From: Solwaraspora sp. WMMD406
GTDB lineage: Bacteria; Actinomycetota; Actinomycetes; Mycobacteriales; Micromonosporaceae
NCBI RefSeq assembly: GCF_029626025.1
Contig: NZ_JARUBF010000001.1
Location: forward strand, 4,682,001-4,746,000
Length of the DNA: 64,000 bases
Direction of reading: 5' to 3'
Under the pieces are notes generated by a model. The model saw nothing but the letters and a program-made list of their open reading frames with translations. It was not told the DNA's origin and did not search any database. Of the stretch, positions 15,817-25,908 are shown piece after piece. Each line of letters starts with the position of its first letter. Positions within the stretch are counted from its first letter, which is position 1. Position numbers and translations under genes: made by a program.

Positions 15817-17988
15817 TCAGTCCACGGCGTCGACGGTGAACAGGGCGGCCTGCTGCGGGGTGAGCAGCGGCGCCGGCAGACCCACCTCGGCGAGTAGCCC
15901 ACCCGACAGAGTCACCCCGCCGCCCCGCAGCCAGGCCGGCGGCGCGACCTGCATCGTCCGGGGCTGCGGTCCGATCAGCAGCGGACGTACGGCGTACCGG
16001 CGCAGCGGGTCGAGTCCGACCAGGCGCAGCGGCACCGGCACGGCGGTGTCCGGGGCGGCCAGCGCGACCAGCGCGTACAGGCCGGTGGAGCGGTCGGCGT
16101 CGACCACGCCGTACACCTGGCACCCGGGGTCGGGGCTGTCCGCGCGGACCAAGGTGCCGGTGTGCAGCAGCGGACGGAGCCGTTTGTACGCGGCGACCCA
16201 GTCCGCCACGTACCCGCGTTGTTCCCCGGTCGCGGCGGTGAGGTCCCATTCGATGCCGGCGTGGCCGAACAACGCGGTCGCCAGCCGGAAGCCGAGATCG
16301 GTGGCGCGGCCGGTGATGTGCGCGGTGTCCGCGCCGAGATGACCGCCGAGGTACTCCAACGGCATCAGTACGCTGGTCCAGCGCATGATCCGTTGCCGAT
16401 CCAGTGGATCGTTGGTGTCCGAGGTCCAGAACCGGTCGACCAGGTCGGCGATGCCGAGATCGATCCGGGCGCCCCCGGACGCGCAGCTTTCGATCTCCAC
16501 CGCCGGGAACGCGCCGCGCAGCTCGGTGAGCAGCCGGTACAGCGCCGTCGTCTGCCGGTGCGCGCCACCGGCGGCGAGCAGGTCGCGGTTGTGGTCCCAT
16601 TTGAGGTACGCGATCGGGTACGTGTCCAGCAGCGCGTTCAGCCGCCGCAGCACATGGTCGTACGCGGCCGGCCGGGCCAGGTCGAGGACGCGTTGGTGCC
16701 GCCAGGTCGGCGTGTGTACGGTGCCGAGCAGCCAGTCGGGGTGGGCCCTGGCCAGGTCGGAGTCGGGGCTGATCATCTCCGGTTCCACCCAGAGCCCGAA
16801 GTCCATGCCGCCGGCACGCACCCGCTCGATCAGCGGGTGCAGCCCGTCTGGCCAGCGCCGTGGGTCGACGTACCAGTCGCCGAGCGCTCGCCGGTCGTCG
16901 GTCCGGCCGGTGAACCAGCCGTCGTCCAGTACGAAACGTTCGACGCCGACGCTGGCGGCGGCGTCGACCAGCTGGGTCAGCCGGTCGAGGTCGTGGTCGA
17001 AGTAGACCGCCTCCCAGGTGTTGAGCACCACCGGTCGGGGGCGACGCGCCGGCCGGCGGGACCGTAGCCACCCGTGCAGTCGGGCGGAGAGGCCGTCGAG
17101 GCCGGCGTCCGACCACACGGCGACCGTCCACGGCGAGGTGTATGTGGCGTCGGACGGCAGGACGATCTCGCCGGGGGCGAGTAGTTCGCCTGCGCCGAGC
17201 AGGCTCTGCCCGGTGGCCTGCCGCTCGGCCCACAGCCGCTTGTCGCCGCTCCACGCCAGGTGCGCCGCCCACACCTCACCCGTCCGGAAGCCGAACCCGG
17301 GGGTGCCGGCGACCAGCAGGTACGGGTCGTCGTGGCCGGGCCGGCCGTGCCGGGTCTCGCGACTCCAGACACCGTGCCGCAGCAGGGCGCGTTGCGGACG
17401 CCGCTCGTGCGCCCACAGGCCGGTGAAGTCGAGCAGTTCGTCGGCGCGGTCCGGCACCGGAATCAGCACGTCGACCGACGCGAGGTGCAGATCGTCGTCG
17501 GGCGCGGTGTTGCGGACGTGGTGGCGTACCCGCAGCACACCTTCGGGGCTGAGCTGGATCTCGGTGTCCACCAGCAGACGGCCGTCGGCCATCGCCGACT
17601 CGACCCACACGCCCCGGTCACCGGTACGGCGTACCGCCCGCAGCCGCACGTCGTCCACGGGCCGGGTCGGTCGCGCCGCGCCGGCGGGTCCCGCCGGACC
17701 CGCCTGGTGTCCTGCTGGAGCCGCCCGATGTCCCGCCGGAGCCGCCCAGTGTCCGGCGATGCCGGGCCGGCCGGTCCAACCCTGCCCCGGGGTGGGCAGC
17801 AAGGTCAGCCGCAGCGGCTGGTCGACGGCGCTGGGCGGTACGGCCGGTGTCGCCGCGTCGGCGACGGCCGCCAGCTCGTCGGCGGCCAACTCGCCCAGGT
17901 CGGCACCCCAGTGCAGGACCACCGGCGGGTACGGGCCGCGAGCGTCCAGCACGAGGCTGGTGCCCGCGGCCCGCAGGTATGCGATCAA
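15817..17988 (-). CDS. Alpha-galactosidase, glycoside hydrolase family 36
   Basis: 723 aa. Retaining alpha-galactosidase releasing galactose from melibiose/raffinose-type sugars. The nucleophile is in YLKWDHNRDL (Asp ~465) and the acid/base in FWTSDTNDP (Asp ~524); WVEPEMISPDSDL and ESCASGGARIDLG are further family signatures. Length and the N-terminal beta-sandwich fit GH36 (RafA/AgaA type). No signal peptide is seen, so cytoplasmic. TTG start at 17988 with CCAGGAG upstream. A repeat (GHRAAPAGHQ, about residues 75-100) interrupts the N-terminal domain. Only the 3' end of a sugar-binding protein gene survives upstream and no permeases are present, so its usual importer is missing here. Confidence 0.93.
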   Translation of the reverse strand: MIAYLRAAGTSLVLDARGPYPPVVLHWGADLGELAADELAAVADAATPAVPPSAVDQPLRLTLLPTPGQGWTGRPGIAGHWAAPAGHRAAPAGHQAGPAGPAGAARPTRPVDDVRLRAVRRTGDRGVWVESAMADGRLLVDTEIQLSPEGVLRVRHHVRNTAPDDDLHLASVDVLIPVPDRADELLDFTGLWAHERRPQRALLRHGVWSRETRHGRPGHDDPYLLVAGTPGFGFRTGEVWAAHLAWSGDKRLWAERQATGQSLLGAGELLAPGEIVLPSDATYTSPWTVAVWSDAGLDGLSARLHGWLRSRRPARRPRPVVLNTWEAVYFDHDLDRLTQLVDAAASVGVERFVLDDGWFTGRTDDRRALGDWYVDPRRWPDGLHPLIERVRAGGMDFGLWVEPEMISPDSDLARAHPDWLLGTVHTPTWRHQRVLDLARPAAYDHVLRRLNALLDTYPIAYLKWDHNRDLLAAGGAHRQTTALYRLLTELRGAFPAVEIESCASGGARIDLGIADLVDRFWTSDTNDPLDRQRIMRWTSVLMPLEYLGGHLGADTAHITGRATDLGFRLATALFGHAGIEWDLTAATGEQRGYVADWVAAYKRLRPLLHTGTLVRADSPDPGCQVYGVVDADRSTGLYALVALAAPDTAVPVPLRLVGLDPLRRYAVRPLLIGPQPRTMQVAPPAWLRGGGVTLSGGLLAEVGLPAPLLTPQQAALFTVDAVD

Positions 17989-17993
17989 CCGTG

Positions 17994-18131
17994 CTACTCC
18001 TGGACCGGAATCGACTGGGACTTCAGGGTATCCACCGTCGAGGTCTGGGCGGCGGTCAACGCGTCCAGCAGGGTGCCCTGACCGGAGACCGCCGCCTGTT
18101 CTCCCAGCACAGAGAGGGTGTGAGGCGATCC
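17994..18131 (-). pseudogene. 3' remnant of an ABC sugar-binding protein gene
   Basis: The last ~45 codons of a minus-strand frame read LLDALTAAQTSTVDTLKSQS then IPVQE-stop, which matches the C-terminal helix and tail of family 1 extracellular sugar-binding proteins (usual form LLDALTAAQ..TV..LK.QGIPV). Upstream of about 18131 the frame loses any resemblance and there is no start. It ends 5 bp before the alpha-galactosidase TTG, the arrangement expected of a binding protein-hydrolase operon after deletion of most of the first gene. Confidence 0.65.
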
Positions 18132-18402
18132 TGCCGGCCGCGCGGCGTATGGATCGTCACGTCGCGGCCCGCCGCGGCGAGAAGCCCGACCGAGCGAATC
18201 CACTCCGGCCACTCGAACGCTAATTGTTTTCTCGTTACCACCCGTCCATACGGCGATGATCGACGCCGGACATTGAAAATTAGCGAACGCGACAACGAAA
18301 CACCGACGCCGACGGCAAGCGCAACCAGGCTCCACGTTACTTCCGTGCTACAAACTCATCTAGCACGCATCTGTCAAGCGAAACGCGAAAGGGGCAACCT
18401 CT

Positions 18403-19455
18403 TTGAGAATCATTCGATTTTCCACACGCGGCAAAGGTGGCGCCCACCGCGCCGTCGAGCCGCCCTCGTCCGGCGATCGGAAACGACGACTCGTCATCGG
18501 GGCCACGGCGGCCACCGCACTCGTGGCCGGAGCCACCGTCGCGCCACAGGCGTACGCCACCACCGACTTCACCGGCCCGGGAGTACGCACCCAGATCGTC
18601 GACGCCGCCACCGGGGCACCCGTCTCGGACATCTGCGTCTTCGCCGTCAGCGTATTCACATTCAGCTTCGCCAACGTTTGTCCTACCCGCAGCGATGCGG
18701 CGGGACGAGTCAACGTCACCGTACCCGGACCGGGCTCGTACAACCTCTTCGTCCTCCCGGACTCCGGCAGTCCGTACGGCGCACAATGGGTCAGCCAAAC
18801 GGGCGGGACCGGCACCCAGAAGAACGCCCGATGGTTCACCTTCACCGCCGACGAGATCAAGCCCGGCCCGACGATCCGGCTCGACCCGCGCGCCACGATC
18901 AGCGGATCGGTCCTCGGCGCGGACGAGGAGACGCTGGGCCACGCCACGGTCGGCATCGTCGCCCCGATTCCGGACGGCTCCCGTGACCCCCGCTACTCGC
19001 TGGTCGCCGACGACGGCACCTTCAGCATCGACTGGCTCGGCCCATACCAGTGGCCGCTGCTGTTCAAGGCCGACGGGTACCCCTACCAGTGGAGCGGTCA
19101 CGTCGGAAACCGCCTCCGCGCCGAACTCGTCACGACCGACGCCAACGGGCCGGTACCGTTCGACTACCAACTCGAGCGCGGCACTGAGGTGACGGTGGAC
19201 ATTCCCGACCCACCCCAGGGACCCGGTCGGATCGTCTTCCACAACGCCGCCACCAGGGACCCGGTCGGTGTCGCCGAGCTCGGCGCTTCCGCCACCCAGG
19301 CACAACTGCTGGTGCTGCCCCGGCAGCCAGTGAAGATCCACTGTGTCTGTAGTGGCGTCCACCGGTGGCACGGTGGCACCGACTTCGCCAGCGCCACCAC
19401 CGAACCGATCAACGCCAACGGACCGCAGCTCATCACCTTCACGCAGCCGAGCTGA
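18403..19455 (+). CDS. Secreted beta-rich hypothetical protein
   Basis: 350 aa from TTG 18403, supported by GAAAGGGG at 18387-18394. The N-terminal 28 residues are charged, followed by RKRRLVIGATAATALVAGAT and a cleavage site near PQAYA, so a long Sec (or Tat-like) signal peptide. The mature protein is rich in beta-strands: GVRTQIVDAATGAPVSDICV and GRVNVTVPGPGSYNLFV resemble carboxypeptidase-regulatory / Ig-like folds, and a second such unit begins near RLDPRATISGSVLGAD. Two CVC-type cysteines lie near the C-terminus. No catalytic motif is visible, and I do not recognise a specific family. Probably exported and envelope-associated or released. Confidence 0.8.
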   Translation: MRIIRFSTRGKGGAHRAVEPPSSGDRKRRLVIGATAATALVAGATVAPQAYATTDFTGPGVRTQIVDAATGAPVSDICVFAVSVFTFSFANVCPTRSDAAGRVNVTVPGPGSYNLFVLPDSGSPYGAQWVSQTGGTGTQKNARWFTFTADEIKPGPTIRLDPRATISGSVLGADEETLGHATVGIVAPIPDGSRDPRYSLVADDGTFSIDWLGPYQWPLLFKADGYPYQWSGHVGNRLRAELVTTDANGPVPFDYQLERGTEVTVDIPDPPQGPGRIVFHNAATRDPVGVAELGASATQAQLLVLPRQPVKIHCVCSGVHRWHGGTDFASATTEPINANGPQLITFTQPS

Positions 19456-19627
19456 CCGCATCGCCGTCGTCGGGGCGGGGCTGGTTCGTCCAGTTGGACG
19501 GACCGGCCCCGCGCCGACACCAGCACCGTCGCATCACGACAGACGCACCCTCGCGTCGCGGCCGGATTGGACCCGATGCCGTACTCTTGTGCTCCTACGG
19601 TCACCCGGCTCGGGGAGGCGTACGGCG

Positions 19628-20530
19628 ATGCGGCGACGATGGTTCGGTGCGGTGCTGACAGCCACGATCCTGTCGACGACCGCCGGATGCACCGGACCGG
19701 CGCGGTTCGGCGACGGCGACCTCACCAACGACTGGCCGGCGATCGACACCGTGACATCCTTCGTACCGGACGTCGGCTTCTGCCACACCGAGTCCGGCGA
19801 CGTCGGGTCCCGCGCCGACTATGACCCCGTCGACTGTGGCCGGCCGCACCTGGTGGAAACGGTCTTCGTCGGCACCTTCGCCGGCGTGCACGCCGCCGGC
19901 GACACCGCGCCCCGACCCGGCTCGCCCGAGCGCACCGCCGCCCGTGGCGTGTGCGACCAGCGGGTCAAGGGATTCCTCGGCGATTACTGGCAGGCCGGCC
20001 GGGTCCGTTTGCAGATCGTCCTGCCGTCGGCACCGGCCTGGGCCGGGGGTGCCCGGTGGTACCGCTGCGACGTCGGCGAAATGACCAGCATGGCGGATCG
20101 CACGTTCGTCTCCCGTACCTCCAGCCTGGCCGGAGCGCTCGGTCCCGACGGCCCGCTGCGCTGGGGTTGCTTCCAACCCGAGTCGGTGACCGACGACGGC
20201 ATCGGCAACCTCCGGCCGGTCGCCTGCTCCCAGCCGCACCAGAGCGAATTCGCCGGGCTGTACGTCGAGGACGCGCTCTCCTACGACTACTTCGCCGACA
20301 ACTCGGTCCGGGTCCACGAACGCTGCCGGGCTGTGGTCGCCGGGTTCGCGCGGCTACCCGTCGACGGCGACCTGCGATTCCGGTTCGGCACCATCTACGA
20401 CTATCCGTTCCGCGACGAGTGGGACGAAGGCAACAAGACCGTCCGGTGCCTGCTGTGGCGTGAGGACCCGCCGCTGGTCGGCACCGCCCGCAACGGCGGC
20501 ACGGCCTTCCTGCCCATCCGGTTCGGCTGA
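19628..20530 (+). CDS. Septum formation family lipoprotein
   Basis: 300 aa from ATG 19628 with GGGGAGG at 19612-19618; the open frame continues upstream without coding character. Signal peptide with lipobox STTAGC, so the mature protein should be lipid-anchored outside the membrane. Two repeats of the septum_form domain follow: GFCHTESGDVGSRADYDPVD then CGRPHLVETVFVGT (about residues 50-90), and WGCFQPESV with ACSQPHQSEFAGLYV (about 175-220). The paired cysteines of each unit probably form disulphides. The family is named from a corynebacterial septation gene; the molecular function is not defined. Monocistronic. Confidence 0.85.
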   Translation: MRRRWFGAVLTATILSTTAGCTGPARFGDGDLTNDWPAIDTVTSFVPDVGFCHTESGDVGSRADYDPVDCGRPHLVETVFVGTFAGVHAAGDTAPRPGSPERTAARGVCDQRVKGFLGDYWQAGRVRLQIVLPSAPAWAGGARWYRCDVGEMTSMADRTFVSRTSSLAGALGPDGPLRWGCFQPESVTDDGIGNLRPVACSQPHQSEFAGLYVEDALSYDYFADNSVRVHERCRAVVAGFARLPVDGDLRFRFGTIYDYPFRDEWDEGNKTVRCLLWREDPPLVGTARNGGTAFLPIRFG

Positions 20531-20563
20531 CCGACCACGCGCGCGCACCAGCCCAACCGGTAC

Positions 20564-20625
20564 CGGCGGCTGCCGCTGAACGGGTACCGGTGGCTGCCGC
20601 TGAGCCGCGCACGGCGGCTGCCGCT
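20564..20625. repeat. Three imperfect GGCGGCTGCCGCT repeats
   Basis: Copies near 20565-20577, 20589-20601 and 20613-20625, each nearly self-complementary, in the gap between the convergent septum-formation and rsmB genes. The last reaches the rsmB stop codon. Together they could fold as a bidirectional terminator. Confidence 0.6.
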
Positions 20626-22114
20626 AGCCGGAACGCCGCAGCAGTGACAGGAACATCGCGTCCGTACCGTGCCGATGCGGCCACAACTGCACCGACGGGC
20701 CGCTGCCCAAACCCGGCATCCCGGCCGGCAGCAACGGGCGGGCGTCGACGAAGTCGACCGGAACGCCGCACCGACGGGCGGCTTCGGTCACCGACACATG
20801 GGTTTCCACCCGGTGCGGCGAACACGTCACGTACGCCACCACGCCACCGGGACGCACCGCCCGCAGCCCGGCGACGAGCAGTTCCCGCTGCAGCCGGGTC
20901 AACGGCGGCAGATCCGACGGCTGACGCCGCCACCGCGACTCGGGACGGCGACGCAGCGAACCCAGCCCGGTGCACGGTGCGTCAACCAGCACCCGGTCGA
21001 ACGACGACTCCGGGACGTCCTGGTTCGCGCCGACCCGCCGGCCGTCGCTGACCTGCACCGTCACCGGCAGCCCCCGGACAGCCTGTTCCACCAGCCGGGC
21101 CCGATGCTCGGCGACCTCGATCGCGGTGACCCCGGCACCCCGCCCGGCGGCCAGACCACCGAGTAGCGCCGCCTTGCCGCCCGGCCCGGCGCACAGATCC
21201 AGCCACCGGGTATCGGTGCCGCCGACCAGTTCCGCCTCGGCCAGAGCGGCGGCGACCAGCTGGGACCCCTCGTCCTGCACATGGGCCCGACCGTGCCGGA
21301 CCGCCGGCAGGTCACCCGGCGCCCCGCCGGACAGATAGACCGCGTACGGGGAAAAGGCTCCCGGTGCCCCGCCGACCTCGTCGGCGAGATCCACCGCGTC
21401 GGCGCGACCAGGCCGGGCGCACAGGTGCACCGGCGGACGCTCGTTGTCCTCGATCAACATCCGGGCGGTCTCCTCCAGATCGTCGCCCAGCGCCTCGGCG
21501 AACGCCCGGACGATCCACGTCGGATGGTGGTACGTCACCGCCAGGTTGCCGATCGGATCGGCCTGCGCGTCCGGAGCGAGCTCGGCCACCCAGGTGTCCA
21601 GATCACGATCGGCGATCTCACGCAGCACCGCGTTGGCGAAGCCGACCGCGCCCGAGGCCACGTTGTGCACCAGGTCGACAGTGGCCGACACGGCGGCATG
21701 CGGCGGTACCCGGGTGTGGAGCAGCTGGTAGGCACCGAGCCGCAACGCGTCGCGGGCCGGCGGATCGATCCGGTCCACCGGCCGCCCGGCCGCCCGCGCG
21801 ATGATCAGATCCAGGGTGCCGAGCAGCCGCAATGTGCCATAGGTCAGCTCGGTGGCGAAAGCGGCGTCACGCCCGTGCAGGTCCCGCTCCCGAAGGATCG
21901 CCGGCAACACCAGATTCGCGTACGCGTCGTCACGGTGCACCGCCGCGATCGCCTCGTACGCCGCGTCCCGCGCCGGATCGATCCGCCGGCGGCGGACCTG
22001 GCTCGGCCGATCGGCGCGGCCGCCCCGACCACCACGATCCCCGCGCTGGTCCCCCCGCGAACCCTGACCCGTCGGCAGGCTCACTCGCTGCGCTCCCTCA
22101 CTCCTCGCGCTCAC
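20624..22114 (-). CDS. rsmB: 16S rRNA m5C967 methyltransferase RsmB
   Basis: 496 aa. N-terminal NusB-like RNA-binding domain (about residues 50-185: [35 protein letters not shown]), then a SAM-dependent methyltransferase with [14 protein letters not shown] (SAM loop), [20 protein letters not shown] (motif IV, PC catalytic helper) and [13 protein letters not shown] (motif VI, TC nucleophile). Methylates C967 of 16S rRNA with SAM. The first ~45 residues are a basic Arg/Gly tail. GTG start overlaps the fmt stop (GTGA), so it is coupled to fmt. Confidence 0.95.
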   Translation of the reverse strand: MSARSEGAQRVSLPTGQGSRGDQRGDRGGRGGRADRPSQVRRRRIDPARDAAYEAIAAVHRDDAYANLVLPAILRERDLHGRDAAFATELTYGTLRLLGTLDLIIARAAGRPVDRIDPPARDALRLGAYQLLHTRVPPHAAVSATVDLVHNVASGAVGFANAVLREIADRDLDTWVAELAPDAQADPIGNLAVTYHHPTWIVRAFAEALGDDLEETARMLIEDNERPPVHLCARPGRADAVDLADEVGGAPGAFSPYAVYLSGGAPGDLPAVRHGRAHVQDEGSQLVAAALAEAELVGGTDTRWLDLCAGPGGKAALLGGLAAGRGAGVTAIEVAEHRARLVEQAVRGLPVTVQVSDGRRVGANQDVPESSFDRVLVDAPCTGLGSLRRRPESRWRRQPSDLPPLTRLQRELLVAGLRAVRPGGVVAYVTCSPHRVETHVSVTEAARRCGVPVDFVDARPLLPAGMPGLGSGPSVQLWPHRHGTDAMFLSLLRRSG

Positions 22115-23046
22115 CCGAAGAACTCACCGGTGGTGAGGCGGGCGCCCCGCGCCCAGTCGGCAGCCGGCATCGCCTTCTTGCCCGCCGCGCGGACCTCGCC
22201 GAGCGCGACCGGCACGGTGGCCGTACCGACCAGCAGGTGGTTACGCTGCACCGACAGCTCCCCCGGCTTGAGGTCCGGGCCGTCCGGCACCGGCCGGACC
22301 GGACCAAGCTTGACCCGTTCGTCGCGCAACGTCGTCCACGCGCCCGGCGCGGGCGTGCAAGCGCGCACCCGTCGGTCGACCGCGAACGCCGGATCCGTCC
22401 ATCGCACCTGGGCGTCGTCGACGGTCAGCTTCGGCGCCAGGGTGACTCCGTCCGCCGGTTGCGGCACCGCTCGGGCGCTACCGGCGGCGATCCCGTCGAG
22501 CACCGCCACCAACAACCGCGCCCCGCTCGGGGCGAGGCGTCCCAGCAGATCCCCGGCGGTGTCGGTCGACGCGATCTCGTCGGTCACGGTGCCGTACACC
22601 GGGCCGGTGTCCAGGCCCGCCTCCAGCTGGAAGACGCTCGCGCCGGTGACCTCGTCGCCGTGCAACACCGCGTGTTGCACGGGGGCCGCCCCCCGCCAGG
22701 CCGGAAGCAGCGAGAAGTGCAGATTGATCCAGCCGTGGGCCGGAATCGTCAGGGCCGTAGGCGGAACCAGCGCGCCATAGGCGACCACCGGTACGCAGTC
22801 CGGGGCCAGCTCGGTCAACCGGTCGAGGAACTCCGGATCCCGGGGACGGGCCGGGGTGAGGACCTCGATGCCCCGCTCGTCTGCCCAGGCACCGGCGGGC
22901 GAACGCACCAGCCGGCGGCCTCGCCCCGCCGGCGCGTCCGGACGGGTCACCACCGCGACCAGCTCGTGCCCGGAGTCGGCGATCGCGTCCAGCGCCGGCA
23001 CGGCCACCTCTGGGGTGCCGGCGAAAACCAGCCGCATCCGGCTCAC
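22111..23046 (-). CDS. fmt: Methionyl-tRNA formyltransferase
   Basis: 311 aa. Transfers a formyl group from 10-formyl-THF to initiator Met-tRNA. N-terminal [17 protein letters not shown]; catalytic region [20 protein letters not shown] (the Asn-His-Asp type active site, with LDTGPVYG further on); C-terminal OB-like domain binds tRNA. GTG start at 23046 overlaps the def stop; ATG at 23037 is the alternative start. Lies between def and rsmB, all with 4-bp overlaps, a translation-initiation cassette. Confidence 0.97.
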   Translation of the reverse strand: MSRMRLVFAGTPEVAVPALDAIADSGHELVAVVTRPDAPAGRGRRLVRSPAGAWADERGIEVLTPARPRDPEFLDRLTELAPDCVPVVAYGALVPPTALTIPAHGWINLHFSLLPAWRGAAPVQHAVLHGDEVTGASVFQLEAGLDTGPVYGTVTDEIASTDTAGDLLGRLAPSGARLLVAVLDGIAAGSARAVPQPADGVTLAPKLTVDDAQVRWTDPAFAVDRRVRACTPAPGAWTTLRDERVKLGPVRPVPDGPDLKPGELSVQRNHLLVGTATVPVALGEVRAAGKKAMPAADWARGARLTTGEFFG

Positions 23047-23633
23047 CCGCCCAGACCGAACGGATTGGCGGTCGGTCCGGCGCGGAACAGGCCGGTGCGA
23101 CTGCGGTGCGGGCTCACCTTGATCGTCGGCGGCGCGGCCTGGTCGTACCAGTCGGCTTCGCGGATCGCCTTCATCGCTTCTTTACGGGTGGCGGGGTCGA
23201 GCCGGTCCAGGAACAACACGCCGTCGAGGTGGTCGGTCTCGTGCTGCACACAGCGGGCCATCAGGTCGGTGCCGACGATCTGCATCGGATCGCCGTACTC
23301 GTTGAAGCCCTTGGCGACCACGTTGAGCCGACGCTTGGTGTCGAAGTAGAGCCCGGGGATCGACAGACACCCCTCCGGGCCGTCCTGTTCCTCCTCGTCG
23401 GGGAACTCGAGCACCGGATTGACCAGATGGCCCAGGGTGTCGTCGACGTGGAAGGCGAACACCCGCAGTCCGACGCCGAGTTGCGGCGCGGCGAGACCGG
23501 CACCGTTCTGGTCGACCATCGTGTCGGTGAGATCGGCGACGAGCCCGCGCAGCTCGGCGTCGAAGTCGACCACGGCTTCGGCCGGGGTACGCAACACCGG
23601 GTCGCCGAAGAGTCGAATGGGCTGGACGGTCAC
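23043..23633 (-). CDS. def: Peptide deformylase
   Basis: 196 aa, type I. Removes the N-formyl group from new proteins. All three metal-site motifs are present: [10 protein letters not shown] (motif I), EGCLSIPG (motif II, Cys ligand) and QHETDHLDG (motif III, HExxH-type HETDH). Start ATG at 23633, 121 bp downstream of priA in the direction of transcription. The C-terminus extends about 20 residues past the core. Coupled to fmt by a GTGA overlap, so the formyl-adding and formyl-removing enzymes are co-translated. Confidence 0.97.
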   Translation of the reverse strand: MTVQPIRLFGDPVLRTPAEAVVDFDAELRGLVADLTDTMVDQNGAGLAAPQLGVGLRVFAFHVDDTLGHLVNPVLEFPDEEEQDGPEGCLSIPGLYFDTKRRLNVVAKGFNEYGDPMQIVGTDLMARCVQHETDHLDGVLFLDRLDPATRKEAMKAIREADWYDQAAPPTIKVSPHRSRTGLFRAGPTANPFGLGG

Positions 23634-23754
23634 GCGGGGTGGCTCCTTGTCGTGGGTAATTGTGGGTCCAGTCTACGGATGCCCGACGGCGATGGCGCCA
23701 GTCGCCGTGCTCACCCGTCGCGTCGTACGCGTGCTAAGGGCCGCACCGTCACCA

Positions 23755-25785
23755 TCACAGCAGATCGAGCGGGTCGACCTGGATCCGTACCGGCTGACCG
23801 GTCTTGCGGAGCGCGCGGGCGCCGGCCGCCGCGCGGAGTTCGCGGGCCAGTTCGGCGGCCTGCGACCGGCGTACCCGGATCAGCATCCGCTCCTGGTCGT
23901 CGCCGACGGGTACCGGGCCGAGCAGTTCGGCGTCCGTCGGCAGACGGACGGCGGCCAACAGTTCGGCGACCGCTTCGGCGGTGCCGGTCAGACTGGCCAT
24001 CCGGGCCACCGGCGGGAAGCCGAGTTCCCGCCGGTCGGCCAACTCACGAGCCGCGTACCAGGCCGGATCCCAGCGCAGCAGCGCCTGCACCGGTGCGAGC
24101 CCACCGTCGGCGACCACCACCACCCGGCCACCGTCGGCCGCCGGCCGGGCCAGCGCGGCGGCCGACAGCCAGCGCCGCAGCGCCTCCTCACCGGCCCGCA
24201 GGTCGGCGCGGGTCAGCAACGCCCAGGTGTCCAGCAGAAGGACCGCGCCGTATCCGCCGGCGGCGGCCGGCTCGGCACCCGGGGTCGCGACCACCACCGC
24301 GGCCTCCCCGGTCACCTCGGTCAGGACCTCGTCGCGGCCCGAGGTCCGCACCGGGACGTCGGGAAAGGCCCGGCCGAGTTCCTCGGCGGTACGCCGGGCA
24401 CCGGTGACCGCGGCGCGCAGCCGCCGCCCCTGGCAGTGCGGACAGGCGTATCCGGCGGCGGGCCGGCCGCACCAGCGACAGCTGGGGGTCGCGGTGGCCG
24501 ACCGCAGCGCCAACGGCCCGGCGCAGTGCGCGCAGCGGACCGGGGTACGGCAGTCCGCGCAGGACACGGCGGGCAGATAGCCGCGTCGGGGCACCTGCAC
24601 CAGCACCGGCGTGCCGGCCTGCAGCGCGCTGCGGGCGGCGGTGTAGGCGAGGCTGGGCAGTCGGGCGGTGGACGCGGCAGCGTCACGGGCCAGGTCCGGA
24701 TCGTCACCGGTCGGGCTGACCCGTGGCGCGCGGCGGCGGATCTCGGCTCGGCCGGCGACGATGTCGTGCGCCCATCCCGTCTCGACGAGTTGCTGGGACT
24801 CCCCGGATCGGGCGTAGCCGCCGAGCAGCGCTGCGGCGTCGCCGAGTTGTGCGCGGGTGAGCAGCACCTCCCGGGCGTGCGGGTACGGCGCGCGTGGCTC
24901 GGCGTGCACGTCGTCGCCGTCGTCCCAGATGGCCACCAGGCCCAGCTCGGGTACGGGAGCGAACATCGCCGCCCGGGTGCCGATCACCACCGGCACCCGA
25001 CCCCGGCTGCCGGCGAGGAACGCCCGGTACCGTCGGGCCGGTCCCAGGGCGGCCGACAGGACGGCGTGCCGTCCGGGGCCGAGCGAGCGCCGCAGGGCTT
25101 GGTCGAGGCGGTCCAGGTCACGGCCGTCCGGCACCACGGCGACGGCGCCCCGCCCGCCCACGACGGTCGCGGCGATCGCCTCCGCGTAGCGGGTCGCCCA
25201 GTCTTCGCCCGGCAGTGGTGTCCAGACCGCCCGGGCCGGGCGGCCGGCAGCGAGCGCCCGCAGGTAGGCGGCCCCGGCGGGGTAGGCCGTCCAGCCGTGC
25301 GGATCCGGCGCGGGTGGGCGGTCCGGCGGAGGCGCGACGGCCGCCGCGCGGCGGCCGTCCGGCGGGGTGGCGGCGGCCGGCGGTGCCTCCACCTGCGGTG
25401 CCGCTTCCTGCTCGACCCGGGCGTGACGCGGAGGAACAGCGAGTCTGAGCACGTCGGCGAGGTGTCCGGCGTACCGGTCCGCGACCGCGCGGGCGAGCCG
25501 GGCCACCTCCGGGGTGAGGACGGGTTCCGGGGAGACCAGCCGGTCGAGGAAGGTGAGCTTTCCGTCGTGCGTCGAGGCCTCCGCCCGGTCCAACACCCAG
25601 CCGCCGACCAACTGGCCGGCGAACCGCACCCGCACCCGGGTACCGGGCCGCACACCGGCGTCGAGTTCCTCCGGTACCAGGTAGTCGAAGGCGCGGTCCA
25701 GATGCGGCAACGGCACGTCGACGCAGATCCGGGCGACCGGCAGCTGGGCCGCCGGTCGCCGGTCGCCTTTCGCGCGGGTACTCAC
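23755..25785 (-). CDS. priA: Primosomal protein PriA, helicase motifs degenerate
   Basis: 676 aa from GTG 25785. The N-terminal 3'-DNA-binding domain (VARICVDVPLPHLDRAFDYL, GTRVRVRFAGQLVGGWVL) and the eight-cysteine zinc region (CADC, CAHC, CRWCGRP, CPHCQ; about residues 405-450) are intact. The Walker A GxTGSGKT expected after the 3'-BD is replaced by LPGEDWATRYAEAI and no DEEH box is seen. This fits the known actinobacterial form, annotated as probable replication restart protein without helicase activity. An Ala/Pro-rich linker replaces the start of the helicase lobe. Function is probably limited to binding forks and loading partners. Confidence 0.92.
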   Translation of the reverse strand: MSTRAKGDRRPAAQLPVARICVDVPLPHLDRAFDYLVPEELDAGVRPGTRVRVRFAGQLVGGWVLDRAEASTHDGKLTFLDRLVSPEPVLTPEVARLARAVADRYAGHLADVLRLAVPPRHARVEQEAAPQVEAPPAAATPPDGRRAAAVAPPPDRPPAPDPHGWTAYPAGAAYLRALAAGRPARAVWTPLPGEDWATRYAEAIAATVVGGRGAVAVVPDGRDLDRLDQALRRSLGPGRHAVLSAALGPARRYRAFLAGSRGRVPVVIGTRAAMFAPVPELGLVAIWDDGDDVHAEPRAPYPHAREVLLTRAQLGDAAALLGGYARSGESQQLVETGWAHDIVAGRAEIRRRAPRVSPTGDDPDLARDAAASTARLPSLAYTAARSALQAGTPVLVQVPRRGYLPAVSCADCRTPVRCAHCAGPLALRSATATPSCRWCGRPAAGYACPHCQGRRLRAAVTGARRTAEELGRAFPDVPVRTSGRDEVLTEVTGEAAVVVATPGAEPAAAGGYGAVLLLDTWALLTRADLRAGEEALRRWLSAAALARPAADGGRVVVVADGGLAPVQALLRWDPAWYAARELADRRELGFPPVARMASLTGTAEAVAELLAAVRLPTDAELLGPVPVGDDQERMLIRVRRSQAAELARELRAAAGARALRKTGQPVRIQVDPLDLL

Positions 25786-25908
25786 CGCGCCATCCTGCCT
25801 GTCTCCTCCAGCGTGCGCGACCTGCCACCCCCACCGGCGGACAGGCGACACAAAGGGGCTCGGAGCACCGGACCCCGCAGGGTCCGGGCACCGCGCGACC
25901 GGGGCGGG

